Below are positions 24,687-34,186 of a stretch of DNA of 57,402 nucleotides, piece by piece. Both the position numbers and the translations under genes were made by a program. Below the pieces are notes generated by a model. The model worked only from the letters and a program-made list of their open reading frames with translations, ran no database searches and had not been told where the DNA came from. Source of the stretch: Oscillospiraceae bacterium (GTDB lineage: Bacteria > Bacillota > Clostridia > Oscillospirales > Acutalibacteraceae); the NCBI GenBank assembly GCA_015065845.1, contig SVPQ01000012.1:1-57402 (forward strand), in the 5' to 3' direction. Position 1 is the stretch's first letter. Each line of letters begins with the position of its first letter.

Positions 24687-25127
24687 TTATAAAATCTCCA
24701 CTGTACCATCTTCGTAAACTTTGATTTTATCGCCTGTTTTAACAGTGTTTAAAAATTCTTCGCCAAGGCAGTCAACTGTTGGCATTGGAGAATCTGTCCA
24801 AACTGCTGCTAAAACTGCACCTGCTGCTGCGAGGGAATCAATATGTTCTGAGAAGAGCATACAAGCAGGAGCTCTGTCCATTGCTTTTGCACAGTAAAGA
24901 ACCATACCACCTGTTGTTGAACCGATTGTTTGTGGAAGACAAAGAGCTGTACCAACCATTGGTTTTTCAAAAATATCTGTATTGTTCTGGTCACCACATT
25001 TAGCAGATTTATCGCCAAACTGAAGTGCGTTCTGGAATGAAGCAAGGGTATTGAAACCATTGTGAGATACAAGAGCAGTTGCTTCAACTGTACCCGGTAC
25101 TACCGGACGACCTTTAAATGTTTTCAT
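24687..25127 (-). CDS. Aconitase X swivel domain protein (DUF126)
   Basis: Small subunit of an aconitase-X (AcnX) type dehydratase, 146 residues. Diagnostic segments are FKGRPVVPGTVEATALVS at the N-terminus, PQTIGSTTGGMVLYCAKAMDRAPACMLF in the middle, with the conserved Ser of the GST motif, and the C-terminal GDKIKVYEDGTVEIL. It starts one base after the large-subunit stop with GGGGGC as ribosome site, so the two are coupled. Known AcnX enzymes include archaeal mevalonate 5-phosphate dehydratase and bacterial cis-3-hydroxyproline dehydratase; the substrate here is unproven. Its stop codon opens a heptad array. Confidence 0.88.
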   Translation of the reverse strand: MKTFKGRPVVPGTVEATALVSHNGFNTLASFQNALQFGDKSAKCGDQNNTDIFEKPMVGTALCLPQTIGSTTGGMVLYCAKAMDRAPACMLFSEHIDSLAAAGAVLAAVWTDSPMPTVDCLGEEFLNTVKTGDKIKVYEDGTVEIL

Positions 25128-25128
25128 C

Positions 25129-26415
25129 TTATTTTGCCCCCTTTGTGATTATGTCAAGAATCTCGCTGTCTGTGTAGTAACGAGAAGTTGTATATGTTCT
25201 TAATTTATTTGAGTTTGTAATAACCGGCATTTTCTTTGCGAGTGGGTTATTCATATACATAAGTGGGCAGATGTAACTGAGAACTACGCCTGTTGCTTCA
25301 AGTTTTGCAGCATATTCTGTTGCTTTGAACTCTTTAACAACTGCAGGAGCAGCAGTAAATACTGTTGGAATTGCAACCTTGCTTTTACCACTCTTTTTAA
25401 GACCTTCAACAACATTGTCAGTCCATTCTTTTAATTCTGCGTGTGAAAGATGTGGGCAACCGATAAAGCAAAGTTTAGGTGTTGCATTCTTATCTTTCCA
25501 CATAACAGGGTAAGAATTTTTAACTCTTTCAAGTTCTGCATCGTCAATTACATAAGTTTGTGCGCCTTCTGCAATGATGCTTTCACCCATTTCAACTGCT
25601 TCTGGTGTAAGTCCTTCAATGTGGTAAAGACCAACTGCACCGTTTGATGCTGTAGCTGCACCGAAGTTTTTGAGATATGATTTTGTATCATCGTCTAATT
25701 CTGTACCAATCCAGTTTGTAAGACCCTTAACAAAAGGAACATCTTCCATAACTTTCATACCAATAGCACTACCTAAAACCTGTGCTTCCGGTTTTTTAGT
25801 TGTTTTAACTTCAACAATCCATGTAGCTTTTCTGCCTTCGTCAGTAACAAGACCGAAGTAAGGAACAAAACCAACGATTGAACCCATAAGTTCAATAATA
25901 CCTGAGTTACGGTTACAACGAGCACCTAAAACAGAGTTAGCGTAAACAACCGCACTTGATTCTGCCCATGAAAGAACATCGCCTTTCTTAGGAATGTTGC
26001 CAACTTCGTTCATATAGCAAGTACAAGTGTAAGACTCGTCATTAACAAGGCCTAACTTTCTGAGTTGTTCATCATAACTTGCTTGTTTTGAGTACATAAA
26101 CTTCTTAAAAACAACATTTTTAAGGAAGTCTGAGGGTACTTCAGGAGCGAGTGGTTTAGGGTCAACACTAAACTTTTGTTTAGATTTAACACCTGCTTCA
26201 ATAAGTTGTTCCATAAGGTCATAAACCGGTGTCATAACCTTAAGACCGAAGCTTGTTACCAAATGTCCCATTTCGCTTGTAACAGGAATCATTTTAGTTG
26301 CACCGAAAGCTTCACCGTACATAACGAGAGTTTTCATAACTTTCGCCATGGTTTCCCCTTGTTGACCATCAAGAATGCCTTGTTGTTCAGGGGTAAGTTC
26401 CATTTTTGTATTCAT
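25129..26415 (-). CDS. Aconitase X catalytic domain protein (DUF521)
   Basis: Large subunit of the AcnX dehydratase, 428 residues from the ATG at 26415 (AAAGGG nine bases upstream; the TTG at 26424 is less likely). Family hallmarks: MYGEAFGATKMIPVTSEMGHLVTSFG at the N-terminus, the AVVYANSVLGARCNRNSG motif with a Cys, and CFIGCPHLSHAELKEW, which supplies cluster-binding cysteines. AcnX proteins carry an Fe-S or metal centre and dehydrate hydroxy acids. Here the genes are separate, as in archaea and many Firmicutes. The upstream Old-Yellow-Enzyme-like gene is 28 bases away and probably acts on the same pathway. Confidence 0.9.
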   Translation of the reverse strand: MNTKMELTPEQQGILDGQQGETMAKVMKTLVMYGEAFGATKMIPVTSEMGHLVTSFGLKVMTPVYDLMEQLIEAGVKSKQKFSVDPKPLAPEVPSDFLKNVVFKKFMYSKQASYDEQLRKLGLVNDESYTCTCYMNEVGNIPKKGDVLSWAESSAVVYANSVLGARCNRNSGIIELMGSIVGFVPYFGLVTDEGRKATWIVEVKTTKKPEAQVLGSAIGMKVMEDVPFVKGLTNWIGTELDDDTKSYLKNFGAATASNGAVGLYHIEGLTPEAVEMGESIIAEGAQTYVIDDAELERVKNSYPVMWKDKNATPKLCFIGCPHLSHAELKEWTDNVVEGLKKSGKSKVAIPTVFTAAPAVVKEFKATEYAAKLEATGVVLSYICPLMYMNNPLAKKMPVITNSNKLRTYTTSRYYTDSEILDIITKGAK

Positions 26416-26443
26416 TTCTTTCAACCCTTTCAGCTGATATTTT

Positions 26444-28702
26444 TTACAAGTTTACTGCACAGCGGTAAGCTGAGCGGACAGCCTCAAACACTCTGGCACT
26501 TTTAAAGCTGTCACCAATATTATAAATTTCTTTTGCGGCATGAATCTTCACACAATCGTAATAAAGCATTGGTGAAGGCACAACACCTGTTGCGAGAACA
26601 ACCATATCTGAAAACAGTGTTCTCTCTTTATAATCTTCACCGATTTTTGTGAGAATGTCAAGTGGATTCTCGACATTTTCAGGTAAAATCGGGTGCCATG
26701 TAACATAAGGGTCAGGAACGTTTTTGTGCGTATTCTGTAGCACATTAACTCTGTGACCGTCAATAGAAACAAGTTTTGTACAGTTAAGAAGTTCAACACC
26801 TGCTTCTTCTAAATAGTGAATTATATGACCACGGTTTGCAGTACATGCACCATTCATTATGTACTTGCCCATTTCGACAACTTTTACATCTTTGTCCAGT
26901 TCATATTTAAGGAAGTACGCGGTTTCTGTACCTACAACTCCGCCACCTATAACTACTATATTCTGAGCATCCTTAACTAATTTCGGGTTATTTAAAACAT
27001 CGGTTGCAAAAACTACATTATCCGAGTCAATACCCTCTACTTTTGGTTTTGATTGCACAGTACCTGTTGCAACTAAAATTGCATCATAACTTTTTGCTTT
27101 TAAATTTTCTGCTATTGCAGTAGCTTTTATAAATTCAAAATCTTCATTTTTCTTAAGATTCTCAACTATCTTTTTAAGGTAATCGAGGTAATTCTTAACT
27201 TCATATTTAATCTGTGCTTTACTGCCGGGTACGAGATTGCCGCCAATTTCACCCTTTTCATAAAGGTCAACCGCGTGACCTCTTTTTATAAGAGTCTCTG
27301 CTGCCACAACACCCGCAGGCCCTGCACCTATTACCGCAACATATTTTTTCTTTTCTGCTTTCGGAATTTCACGACTGTATTCTTCTTCAAAAGCAGTTCT
27401 CGGATTAACCGCACACTGTGGGTGACCACCCTCGACAAATTCGTTAAGACACGCTTCCTGACAACCTATACACGGGCGAATTTCATCTACTCTGCCACTG
27501 TATGCTTTATTGCACCATTCAGCGTCTGCAAGTAACGGTCTGCCAAGCATAACCATATCACATTTATTATCCCTTAACGCCTGTTCAGCTAAATCAGGGT
27601 AACCTAATTTACCAACTGCAACAACAGGCACAGGAAGACCTTTATTTGAACGGACATCATAATCAACAAAAAATCTTTTGACAATCTCTGCAACACCGAG
27701 ATAACAACCGGACGGCATTGAAGACGGTGGATGTGGAAGCCACCAGTTGTCGTAGCAACCGAGGTCAATATCAAACATATCGACACCTGCTTCAACAAGA
27801 TTTTTCATATATCTTAATGTATCTGCAATAGTTCTGCCATTCTTGAACTTTTTAAGTGACGGAACTGTGTTCATTTTTTCTTTATATGTTTCATTCAATA
27901 CAAGTGATAGGTCGATTCTGTACATAATAGGGTAATCATCCCCTACTCGTTTACGGATTTCTCTTACCATATCAAGACCGAAATTCTCGTAATTTGCGTA
28001 TCTGCCTATTTTTCTTCTATTGAATGCAGGGTTAGTCATTTGTTCAAGCAAATAGCCCTCGTGACCGTGAAGATACACACCATCGATATTACAAGCCTTT
28101 GCATCTGCTGCACCCTGACCAACATTTTTAATTATTCGTTTAAGTGATAAATCTGAAAGTCTCAAACACGGAACTGTGCTCATATACCAGTTAGGATTAA
28201 ATGACGCACTTCTCGGGAACTTAAACTGATTTGTAAGACATTGGGGATTCCCGACTCTGCCAAGACCAGGTGTCAACTGAATAAAAAGTGTTGAACCGTA
28301 CGCGTGGCACATAGCCGCTAAATCTCTCCAAGGAGCAAAAACTGTTCTTGTTCTGTCAATTCGTGGAAAATATGAAAGCTCACCTTTTTCAATAAGTGAT
28401 TTGTCAATACCAAAAGAAACGGGAACTAAGCCTGTTGTTATAAGACCGACACCACCACGGGCGCGTTCTTCAAAATACTTGAGCATTTTAATATTTGGTT
28501 TACCAGTTTCGTCACACATTGAAATATTGCCCATGGGTGCCATAACAACACGGTTTTTTACTATGATACTATTAATTCTTATAGGTGTGAACAATTCATT
28601 ATATGGGTACAACTCTTTTGTCATCTTCGGGATTTCGTAACCTTTTTCCCACCAGTCTGCAAACTGGTCGGTAAGTTGCATCATTTTTTTATCAAAATCC
28701 AA
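26444..28702 (-). CDS. NADH:flavin oxidoreductase (2,4-dienoyl-CoA/enoate reductase family)
   Basis: Cytoplasmic 752-residue flavoprotein with an N-terminal FMN TIM barrel (about 35-400; ELFTPIRINSIIVKNRVVMAPMG, YLHGHEGYLLEQMTNPAFNRR), a 4Fe-4S site with cysteines in CIGCQEACLNEFVEGGHPQC, and a C-terminal FAD/NAD(P) module (VAVIGAGPAGVVAAETL and IVVIGGGVVGTETAYFL). This is the architecture of 2,4-dienoyl-CoA reductase, enoate reductase and bile-acid BaiCD/BaiH proteins. The likely start is TTG with GGGGGTG 7 bases upstream. It is first in an operon with the AcnX pair, so it may reduce the alkene made by that dehydratase; this is inference. Confidence 0.85.
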   Translation of the reverse strand: MDFDKKMMQLTDQFADWWEKGYEIPKMTKELYPYNELFTPIRINSIIVKNRVVMAPMGNISMCDETGKPNIKMLKYFEERARGGVGLITTGLVPVSFGIDKSLIEKGELSYFPRIDRTRTVFAPWRDLAAMCHAYGSTLFIQLTPGLGRVGNPQCLTNQFKFPRSASFNPNWYMSTVPCLRLSDLSLKRIIKNVGQGAADAKACNIDGVYLHGHEGYLLEQMTNPAFNRRKIGRYANYENFGLDMVREIRKRVGDDYPIMYRIDLSLVLNETYKEKMNTVPSLKKFKNGRTIADTLRYMKNLVEAGVDMFDIDLGCYDNWWLPHPPSSMPSGCYLGVAEIVKRFFVDYDVRSNKGLPVPVVAVGKLGYPDLAEQALRDNKCDMVMLGRPLLADAEWCNKAYSGRVDEIRPCIGCQEACLNEFVEGGHPQCAVNPRTAFEEEYSREIPKAEKKKYVAVIGAGPAGVVAAETLIKRGHAVDLYEKGEIGGNLVPGSKAQIKYEVKNYLDYLKKIVENLKKNEDFEFIKATAIAENLKAKSYDAILVATGTVQSKPKVEGIDSDNVVFATDVLNNPKLVKDAQNIVVIGGGVVGTETAYFLKYELDKDVKVVEMGKYIMNGACTANRGHIIHYLEEAGVELLNCTKLVSIDGHRVNVLQNTHKNVPDPYVTWHPILPENVENPLDILTKIGEDYKERTLFSDMVVLATGVVPSPMLYYDCVKIHAAKEIYNIGDSFKSARVFEAVRSAYRCAVNL

Positions 28703-28724
28703 AAGTTACACCCCCATTTGTTAA

Positions 28725-28745
28725 CATCTTGTTAATTATATCATA
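28725..28745 (-). promoter_or_regulatory. Possible extended -10 promoter for the OYE/AcnX operon
   Basis: TGATATAAT (extended -10) on the minus strand at about 28736-28744, some 30 bases before the TTG start. No good -35 is visible at the standard distance. Confidence 0.4.
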
Positions 28746-28790
28746 CACTTAAAAAAATTAAAATACTTTTTGTCAAAAATTTGTCAAAAA

Positions 28791-30908
28791 TCATACTAAA
28801 ATAAAATCTTGTGGAGATAACAGAAGTCCATCAACTGTGACAACAGATTTATTGTAGTTAATATATACCACTTTGTTATATCCGTAAGTCACTTTATAAA
28901 CACCATTCAAAAGTTTCTCGTGAGAAGTCATAGGTAAATTCTGCACTGCTTTTAATGATTTTACTTTTGAATAATACTGTGCAGTCTGCGTTGCATAAGT
29001 ACCATAAGACAAATCATTACATTCCTCATAAGTAAATAAGAATGACGGTACCGCACCATATTCAATGGATTTTAAAACAGAAACCCAACCACCTTTTGTT
29101 GCGTTAACAGGTTCTCCGCCATAAACAACAGAACCGTGAATTACCATTTGTAAAAGTGGTACGCTTGTAATTGCCACATTACCTTCAAGTTTTGACTGTG
29201 ATGGTACTGATGACACCGCCGAAGCACCATTCATAAGCCACAACGCAGGTTTACCCAACATAAGACCTGAATTAACAGAAAGTGCCTTTACATTTTCTCT
29301 CGTGAGTTCAAGCATCTGCTGACGGTTTAATTTCTTATTGCCATCAGTAAAAAGTAAGAAAGACGCATCATTTAAAGCAATATTCAATTTCTCAACAGAA
29401 CCGCTCAACTCATAAGCATCAGAAATATTTTTTCCAGAAATTGAACTGTCAGAAACTGCAGTATATAACGAATCTTTAGCCATATAAAGATACTGTTCAT
29501 TATAAAGTGGTGCTCTAATAAGACCTTTCTGATTTGCAATTGTCGTACCACCTGAAAATATATTAACATCTACCCAGACAGAACTTCTCTGATCAGTTGC
29601 AAGTTTACAAAGTGAAGCAAGTTTTTCAGTTCCGCCGAGTGACTTTAAAACAGGATTTTTAGAAACAGTATCGCCTTTTAAACCACCCTTTAAAGCGCCC
29701 GAATATCTTAACGCTATATTTCGTACACCTTTGGAATTCAAAAGAGAAATTATTTCAGATGCGTCATCAAAATCTGTGAGCACATCTCTACCCTTTTCAC
29801 TACCTATAACATTTATAAAAAATGGTAAATCACCAAAATCATATTTGATAGAGTCTGAAAGATAGCCTTTTTTTATGAAAAAATCGCGTGAAATTATTGC
29901 AAGGGTATTATATGAATTCTTCTGAATATCAGAAAAATTAAATGTAAGAGAAACCATTCCATCATACTGCTCCGCAAGTTTCATAGCAGTATTTTCTCCA
30001 GAAACTGCAGTCAGGGTAAATTCCGAATACAGATTACCTCTGCCGGCAGTCTTTTTGCGATTGCAATAAATTGTTGAAAGTGCATCACCATCTGAAATAA
30101 ATACTGTTAAAAGTTCTTTTTTGTCTGCAAAAGCATAACACGGAATTGTTGCACCCATTTTATAATCTGTGAGTGTAATATCACTACCAAAAACATCTAA
30201 CGAAAGGTTAATTTCTTCTGGATTTTCTTTTGATAAGTCAACTAAAGCACCTGAACCATCAGGAATAACAAAATGTTCACCTTTCAACGCATTATCAACA
30301 GATAAAAGTCCTGGAAGAAGTGACAATTTTTCAACATATAAACCACTTGAGCATTTGATTTCACTGCAATCAACATATACTTTCAGATTGCCGTTTTCAG
30401 TAGTAAAAACAACTGGAATCTCTACTGCAAATCCCGTTAATTTAAAACCTTCTTTTGCACTGTCTTTATCTTTGAAGAATGTAAAAACTATTTTTAGTAA
30501 ATTCTTTTCTTCAGTTATCTGGAATGCACCGAAATCCACACTGTTTGAATTGGAATTCATAATGTACGAGTTACCTTTCCTGTCGCGTACAGTAATATTT
30601 AAAAGTGACGAAATATTATCTTTTGACGCAACTTTACCCATAGGCAACAAAACTTTATTGTTGGATTTTTTTATTGCCACAAATGCAGTTTCAGGATTAT
30701 ATAAAACTGTATTTCCGATGTTATCTGAAACGGAAGATTTATAAGAAGATGTATCCTCTTCAAAACTCACATTTTTACTTGTAAGCACATTTTTTTCTAC
30801 TGTACCACCACCAAGTAAAAATACACCTGTTACAATTGAAGCAACAAGCAGCACTGATGTTATAGCTATTATAATTTTCACTTTTTTTGAAAGTTTAATT
30901 TTCTTCAT
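28791..30908 (-). CDS. DUF5696 domain-containing cell-surface protein
   Basis: Membrane-anchored extracytoplasmic protein of 705 residues. Residues 10-33 are a signal anchor (VKIIIAITSVLLVASIVTGVFLLGG). The rest has the pattern of DUF5696 proteins: an N-terminal beta domain with FVIPDGSGALVDL near 215, and a C-terminal glycosidase-like barrel (FFINVIGSEKG, VRNIALRYSGALKGG, VWVDVNIFSGG, LLFTDGNKKLNRQQM, FLFTYEECNDLSYGTYA). In other Firmicutes these proteins accompany carbohydrate ABC transporters, but none is here. Catalytic residues are not established for the family. The ATG has AGGTAG upstream. It is monocistronic or a distal gene. Confidence 0.82.
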   Translation of the reverse strand: MKKIKLSKKVKIIIAITSVLLVASIVTGVFLLGGGTVEKNVLTSKNVSFEEDTSSYKSSVSDNIGNTVLYNPETAFVAIKKSNNKVLLPMGKVASKDNISSLLNITVRDRKGNSYIMNSNSNSVDFGAFQITEEKNLLKIVFTFFKDKDSAKEGFKLTGFAVEIPVVFTTENGNLKVYVDCSEIKCSSGLYVEKLSLLPGLLSVDNALKGEHFVIPDGSGALVDLSKENPEEINLSLDVFGSDITLTDYKMGATIPCYAFADKKELLTVFISDGDALSTIYCNRKKTAGRGNLYSEFTLTAVSGENTAMKLAEQYDGMVSLTFNFSDIQKNSYNTLAIISRDFFIKKGYLSDSIKYDFGDLPFFINVIGSEKGRDVLTDFDDASEIISLLNSKGVRNIALRYSGALKGGLKGDTVSKNPVLKSLGGTEKLASLCKLATDQRSSVWVDVNIFSGGTTIANQKGLIRAPLYNEQYLYMAKDSLYTAVSDSSISGKNISDAYELSGSVEKLNIALNDASFLLFTDGNKKLNRQQMLELTRENVKALSVNSGLMLGKPALWLMNGASAVSSVPSQSKLEGNVAITSVPLLQMVIHGSVVYGGEPVNATKGGWVSVLKSIEYGAVPSFLFTYEECNDLSYGTYATQTAQYYSKVKSLKAVQNLPMTSHEKLLNGVYKVTYGYNKVVYINYNKSVVTVDGLLLSPQDFILV

Positions 30909-31038
30909 ATATTTAACTACCTGTATTATTTTTTATAATATATTATAATACCACGCATTTTTAATACTGTCAAACACCTTTATTTTCTTAACTTTTTGTA
31001 AATTTACTATACATTTATAACAAAAATTCAAAATACTC

Positions 31039-31067
31039 TTGTAAAATTCTCAGATTTAGTATAAAAT
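31039..31067 (+). promoter_or_regulatory. Promoter of the PpiC-type foldase gene
   Basis: TTGTAA (31039-31044) and TAAAAT (31062-31067) with 17-base spacing. It lies about 80 bases before the ATG, leaving an untranslated leader in which I see no conserved structure. Confidence 0.65.
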
Positions 31068-31149
31068 AGGAGCGTTATTTACTTAATATATGGTTATCTG
31101 ATTATATATGAGAGTAAAATATTATGAAAAGAAAAGGATTGAATAGCAA

Positions 31150-32853
31150 ATGGCTAACAATGAAATTAAGACAAACGCTGAAATTTATCGTGAACAGCGT
31201 AAAGAACGTCTTGAAAAAGCTAAAAAGAAAAAACACTCTGCAAAAAAAGACCTTGCTATAAGAATAATAGTAAAAACTATTGTTATTTTAGTTTGTGTTG
31301 GTCTTATCGGTGGTTTTGCTGGTAACCTTCTTCTTAATGTATTTAATGTACCACAGAAGGTTCTTACAGTAGCAACTTACAATGACACAAAACTTTCTGG
31401 CGCTGAGTACAACTACTACTATATGTCATTGTATAATCAGGTTTATCAGATGTCTTATCAGTACGAAAATATGTACTCAAGTTATGGTTCAGGCTATGGT
31501 GTTTATTTCACTGGTTTTGATATGTCTCAAGACCCTGCTGAACAGGAGTATCCTTATGATGACGCTCCTGAAAGTGTTGAAACCTGGGCAGACTACTTCA
31601 GAGTTATGGCTTCAACAAGAGCATTCCTTATGGATGAAATGTACAAGAAAGCTACAAGTGATGAAGCTAAAAAAGCAGGTTTTGAACTTTCAGAAGAAAA
31701 AATGAAAGAAATCACTGATGGTATTGACGAATCAATCAAAACACTCGAAGAAGGTGCAAAAGAAGCATCTTTCGCATTAGACAACTACATTGCCCGTACT
31801 TGCGGTGAAGGTCTCACAGAAAAATCATACAGAGCATTACTTGAAAAAGATTCTATAGCTCAGGAATACCTCACATGGTATCAGGAACATACAACTGAAT
31901 CTTATACAAAAGAAGAAATTGCCAAGTATTTCGAAGAAAACAAAACTGATTTCGTTACAGCAAGTGTAAGAGTTTTCGATGTTTCTTATGCTGAACCTGA
32001 AGAAGGCAGTAAAGATAAAGCTTACACAAAAGCAGAAGCAGAAAAACTTGCTAACGAGTTCAAATCAAAAATCACAAACGAAGCTTCATTTATTTCTCTC
32101 GCTAAAGAATATGCTCCCGCATCATTAAAAGAAACTTATGAAAATGATGCCGCAACACTTCAGAAAGATGTTCACGCTGCTGATATTTCTTCAAGCGAAG
32201 CAGTTGCAGAATGGCTCTTCAGTGCAGATAGAAAAATTGCTGATACAGCAGTTATTGAAGATGAAGAAGCACAGAGTTTCACTGTTCTTTATGTAGTATC
32301 TCCTGCTTCTCGTGATGAAAGCGTTTCAAGTACTTCTGTTCGTCACATTCTCATTCAGGCAGAAACAACAGACGAAGAAGGCAACGCACTCGCTCAGGAT
32401 GTTGTTACAAAGAACTTTGAAAAAGCAAAAGCAAAAGCTGAAAAAGTTATGCAACAATGGAAAGACAATGGTGCAACTGAAGAAGCATTTATTGCTCTTA
32501 TTGCAGATAACACAGATGATACTGCATCAATTGAAACAGATGGTCTTTATGACGATGTTAAAGCAGGTGGCAACTATGTTGCTGAATTTACAAACTGGGC
32601 TATTGACCCTGCTCGTAAACCTGGTGATGCAGACCTTGTAAAAACTGAATTTGGTTACCACTTTATGTACTTCGTTGAAGCATCAGGCGATGCTACATGG
32701 GAAAGTGAAGTTCGTTCTACTTTAGCAAGTAATGACTACAACGCTTTAGTTGACGGCATTTACGAAGATGTTGAAGAAAACTTACAATCAAATGATACTT
32801 TCCTCAAATTCTTCGCAGACAGACTTCAGAAAACTATTTCTGCAAGATTCTGA
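31150..32853 (+). CDS. Membrane-anchored peptidyl-prolyl isomerase (SurA_N/PpiC type)
   Basis: Extracytoplasmic foldase of 567 residues. A Lys/Arg-rich cytoplasmic N-terminus (1-50) precedes a single TM helix (IIVKTIVILVCVGLIGGFAGNLLL). It has no lipobox, unlike PrsA. A SurA_N-like helical region (about 70-260) follows, with a Tyr-rich stretch (YNYYYMSLYNQVYQMSYQYENMYSSYGSGYG). The parvulin domain starts at TSVRHILIQAETTDEEGN (about 395) and ends with TEFGYHFMYFVEASG. It is separate from secretion genes and carries its own promoter and terminator. Helping exported proteins fold is inferred from the family. Confidence 0.85.
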   Translation: MANNEIKTNAEIYREQRKERLEKAKKKKHSAKKDLAIRIIVKTIVILVCVGLIGGFAGNLLLNVFNVPQKVLTVATYNDTKLSGAEYNYYYMSLYNQVYQMSYQYENMYSSYGSGYGVYFTGFDMSQDPAEQEYPYDDAPESVETWADYFRVMASTRAFLMDEMYKKATSDEAKKAGFELSEEKMKEITDGIDESIKTLEEGAKEASFALDNYIARTCGEGLTEKSYRALLEKDSIAQEYLTWYQEHTTESYTKEEIAKYFEENKTDFVTASVRVFDVSYAEPEEGSKDKAYTKAEAEKLANEFKSKITNEASFISLAKEYAPASLKETYENDAATLQKDVHAADISSSEAVAEWLFSADRKIADTAVIEDEEAQSFTVLYVVSPASRDESVSSTSVRHILIQAETTDEEGNALAQDVVTKNFEKAKAKAEKVMQQWKDNGATEEAFIALIADNTDDTASIETDGLYDDVKAGGNYVAEFTNWAIDPARKPGDADLVKTEFGYHFMYFVEASGDATWESEVRSTLASNDYNALVDGIYEDVEENLQSNDTFLKFFADRLQKTISARF

Positions 32854-32866
32854 TTAAGTTTACAAT

Positions 32867-32899
32867 AAAAAATGACCTGCTTCGTGCAGGTCATTTTTT
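32867..32899. terminator. Bidirectional terminator between foldase and dipeptidase
   Basis: A perfect stem AAAAAATGACCTGC/GCAGGTCATTTTTT with loop TTCGT works on both strands. The dipeptidase stop codon lies at its edge. Confidence 0.93.
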
Positions 32900-33818
32900 A
32901 TTGTATCATTTTCTCAAAAAACAAGTCAGCATTATTATAAAACAGATTATTAATCAACTCTTCATTATAACCACTTTTTAAAAGCGAATTACAAATTTCT
33001 TCAATTGATTCAATACCGCTGATACCATTACTTAAATCACATCCGTCAAAATCGCCACCGAAAGCAATTACATTTTTGCAACCTCTTTCTAAAAGATAAT
33101 CAAGATGCACCTTTAAAGCATCAATACCACTTTTATTCTCTACATCAAGAAAATCTTTATAGAAATTAATGCCAATAAGTCCACCACGATTTTTTATAAT
33201 TTCTATTTGCTCATCTGTAAGATTTCTTTTTCTGCCGGAATCTGTACTTACTATATCTGGATTTGAATGACTCGCAATGAATGGTTTTCCGGTATTTTCC
33301 GCTACATCAAAAAAACTCTGTCTGTTGAGATGTGAAACATCAATTACCATTTTCAGTTTTTCACATTTTTTAATAACTTCTTTTCCGAATTCAGTCAATC
33401 CACCACTTGAAAAAGCGCCTGATGCAATTTCATTCGGTGCATTCCAGGTAAGAGTAAGAATTCTCACTCCACGGTCATACAGATGATACAGACCATCTAT
33501 AGTGCCACCCAGTGCTGCACCGCCCTCAACTGCGAGAATTGATTTTATCCGTTTTTCATCTTTCTTTAAAGGGTCATATTTAGTTATAAGGTCTTTATTC
33601 CTTAATATTTCAGAATTATAATAATCACAGACAGTTTCAAAATAAGACACTGCTTTTTCTTTTCGTAATTCATCAGAAATCCATATTGCAAAAACTTGTG
33701 TATAACTCTCAAAGTTTTTTGCTTTCTCCAACGAGATGTGCAAATTATTTTTTCTTAAAGAAGTTTTATTTTTACAACATTCACCTATTGTATCACAATG
33801 CAAATCAAAGAACTTCAT
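32898..33818 (-). CDS. Membrane-type dipeptidase (peptidase family M19)
   Basis: Zinc dipeptidase of the renal-dipeptidase family, 306 residues. It opens MKFFDLHCDTIG with the first metal ligands (HCD). The bridging Glu lies in ILAVEGGAALGG. VIDVSHLNRQSFFDVAE carries a His, FIASHSNPDI carries another, and ICFGGDFDG-like NVIAFGGDFDGCD closes the site. The frame begins at GTG 33827, but the ATG at 33818 is better spaced from AGGTT. Despite the family name, bacterial members are often cytoplasmic and no signal peptide is present. It is the last gene of the rplS-lepB-lepB-rbgA-rnhB-yraN run (13 bases after yraN). Confidence 0.9.
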   Translation of the reverse strand: MKFFDLHCDTIGECCKNKTSLRKNNLHISLEKAKNFESYTQVFAIWISDELRKEKAVSYFETVCDYYNSEILRNKDLITKYDPLKKDEKRIKSILAVEGGAALGGTIDGLYHLYDRGVRILTLTWNAPNEIASGAFSSGGLTEFGKEVIKKCEKLKMVIDVSHLNRQSFFDVAENTGKPFIASHSNPDIVSTDSGRKRNLTDEQIEIIKNRGGLIGINFYKDFLDVENKSGIDALKVHLDYLLERGCKNVIAFGGDFDGCDLSNGISGIESIEEICNSLLKSGYNEELINNLFYNNADLFFEKMIQ

Positions 33819-33830
33819 AAGAAACACAAC

Positions 33831-34181
33831 CTAAAACGCATTTTCAATATGATTAAGACTTATTACCTTTCGTTCATTAACAATGATTTCTACAATGTCA
33901 TAACGAGGTGTAAGTTTTGTTTCATATCGTTTCATATATATTGCGGCACTGCCTTTAATATTCTCTTCTTTGTTAAAATCAACCGCAGTTGATGGTGGCA
34001 AAAACACACCTTCTGTTCGTGTCTTGACCTCAACAAAACAAATATTTTTACCTTTTTCGGCAACTATATCTATCTCCCCTACCTGAGTTCTGAAATTAGC
34101 AGTTTTTATTTTATAACCATTTTCACGAAGATATTTTGCCGCCTCCTGCTCACCAAAGGCACCTAATAATCTACTGTTCAT
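33831..34181 (-). CDS. YraN family nuclease-like protein (UPF0102)
   Basis: Restriction-endonuclease-fold protein of 116 residues. The characteristic core is LGAFGEQEAAKYLRENGYKI, then FRTQVGEIDIVAEKGKNICFVEVKTRTE, where Glu, Asp and ExK fit the PD-(D/E)XK nuclease site. The role is not settled; linkage to RNase HII is a classical gene neighbourhood. It starts 5 bases after the rnhB stop, so it is translated from the same mRNA. Confidence 0.93.
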   Translation of the reverse strand: MNSRLLGAFGEQEAAKYLRENGYKIKTANFRTQVGEIDIVAEKGKNICFVEVKTRTEGVFLPPSTAVDFNKEENIKGSAAIYMKRYETKLTPRYDIVEIIVNERKVISLNHIENAF

Positions 34182-34186
34182 ATTTT

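Noticed and set aside
25129..26415. Aconitase X as an archaeal-type mevalonate pathway enzyme
   Set aside because: No mevalonate genes are in view and the bacterial context differs; substrate left open.
30169..30744. 191-codon open frame antisense to the DUF5696 gene
   Set aside because: Lies entirely inside a well-supported gene, with no ribosome site or family resemblance.
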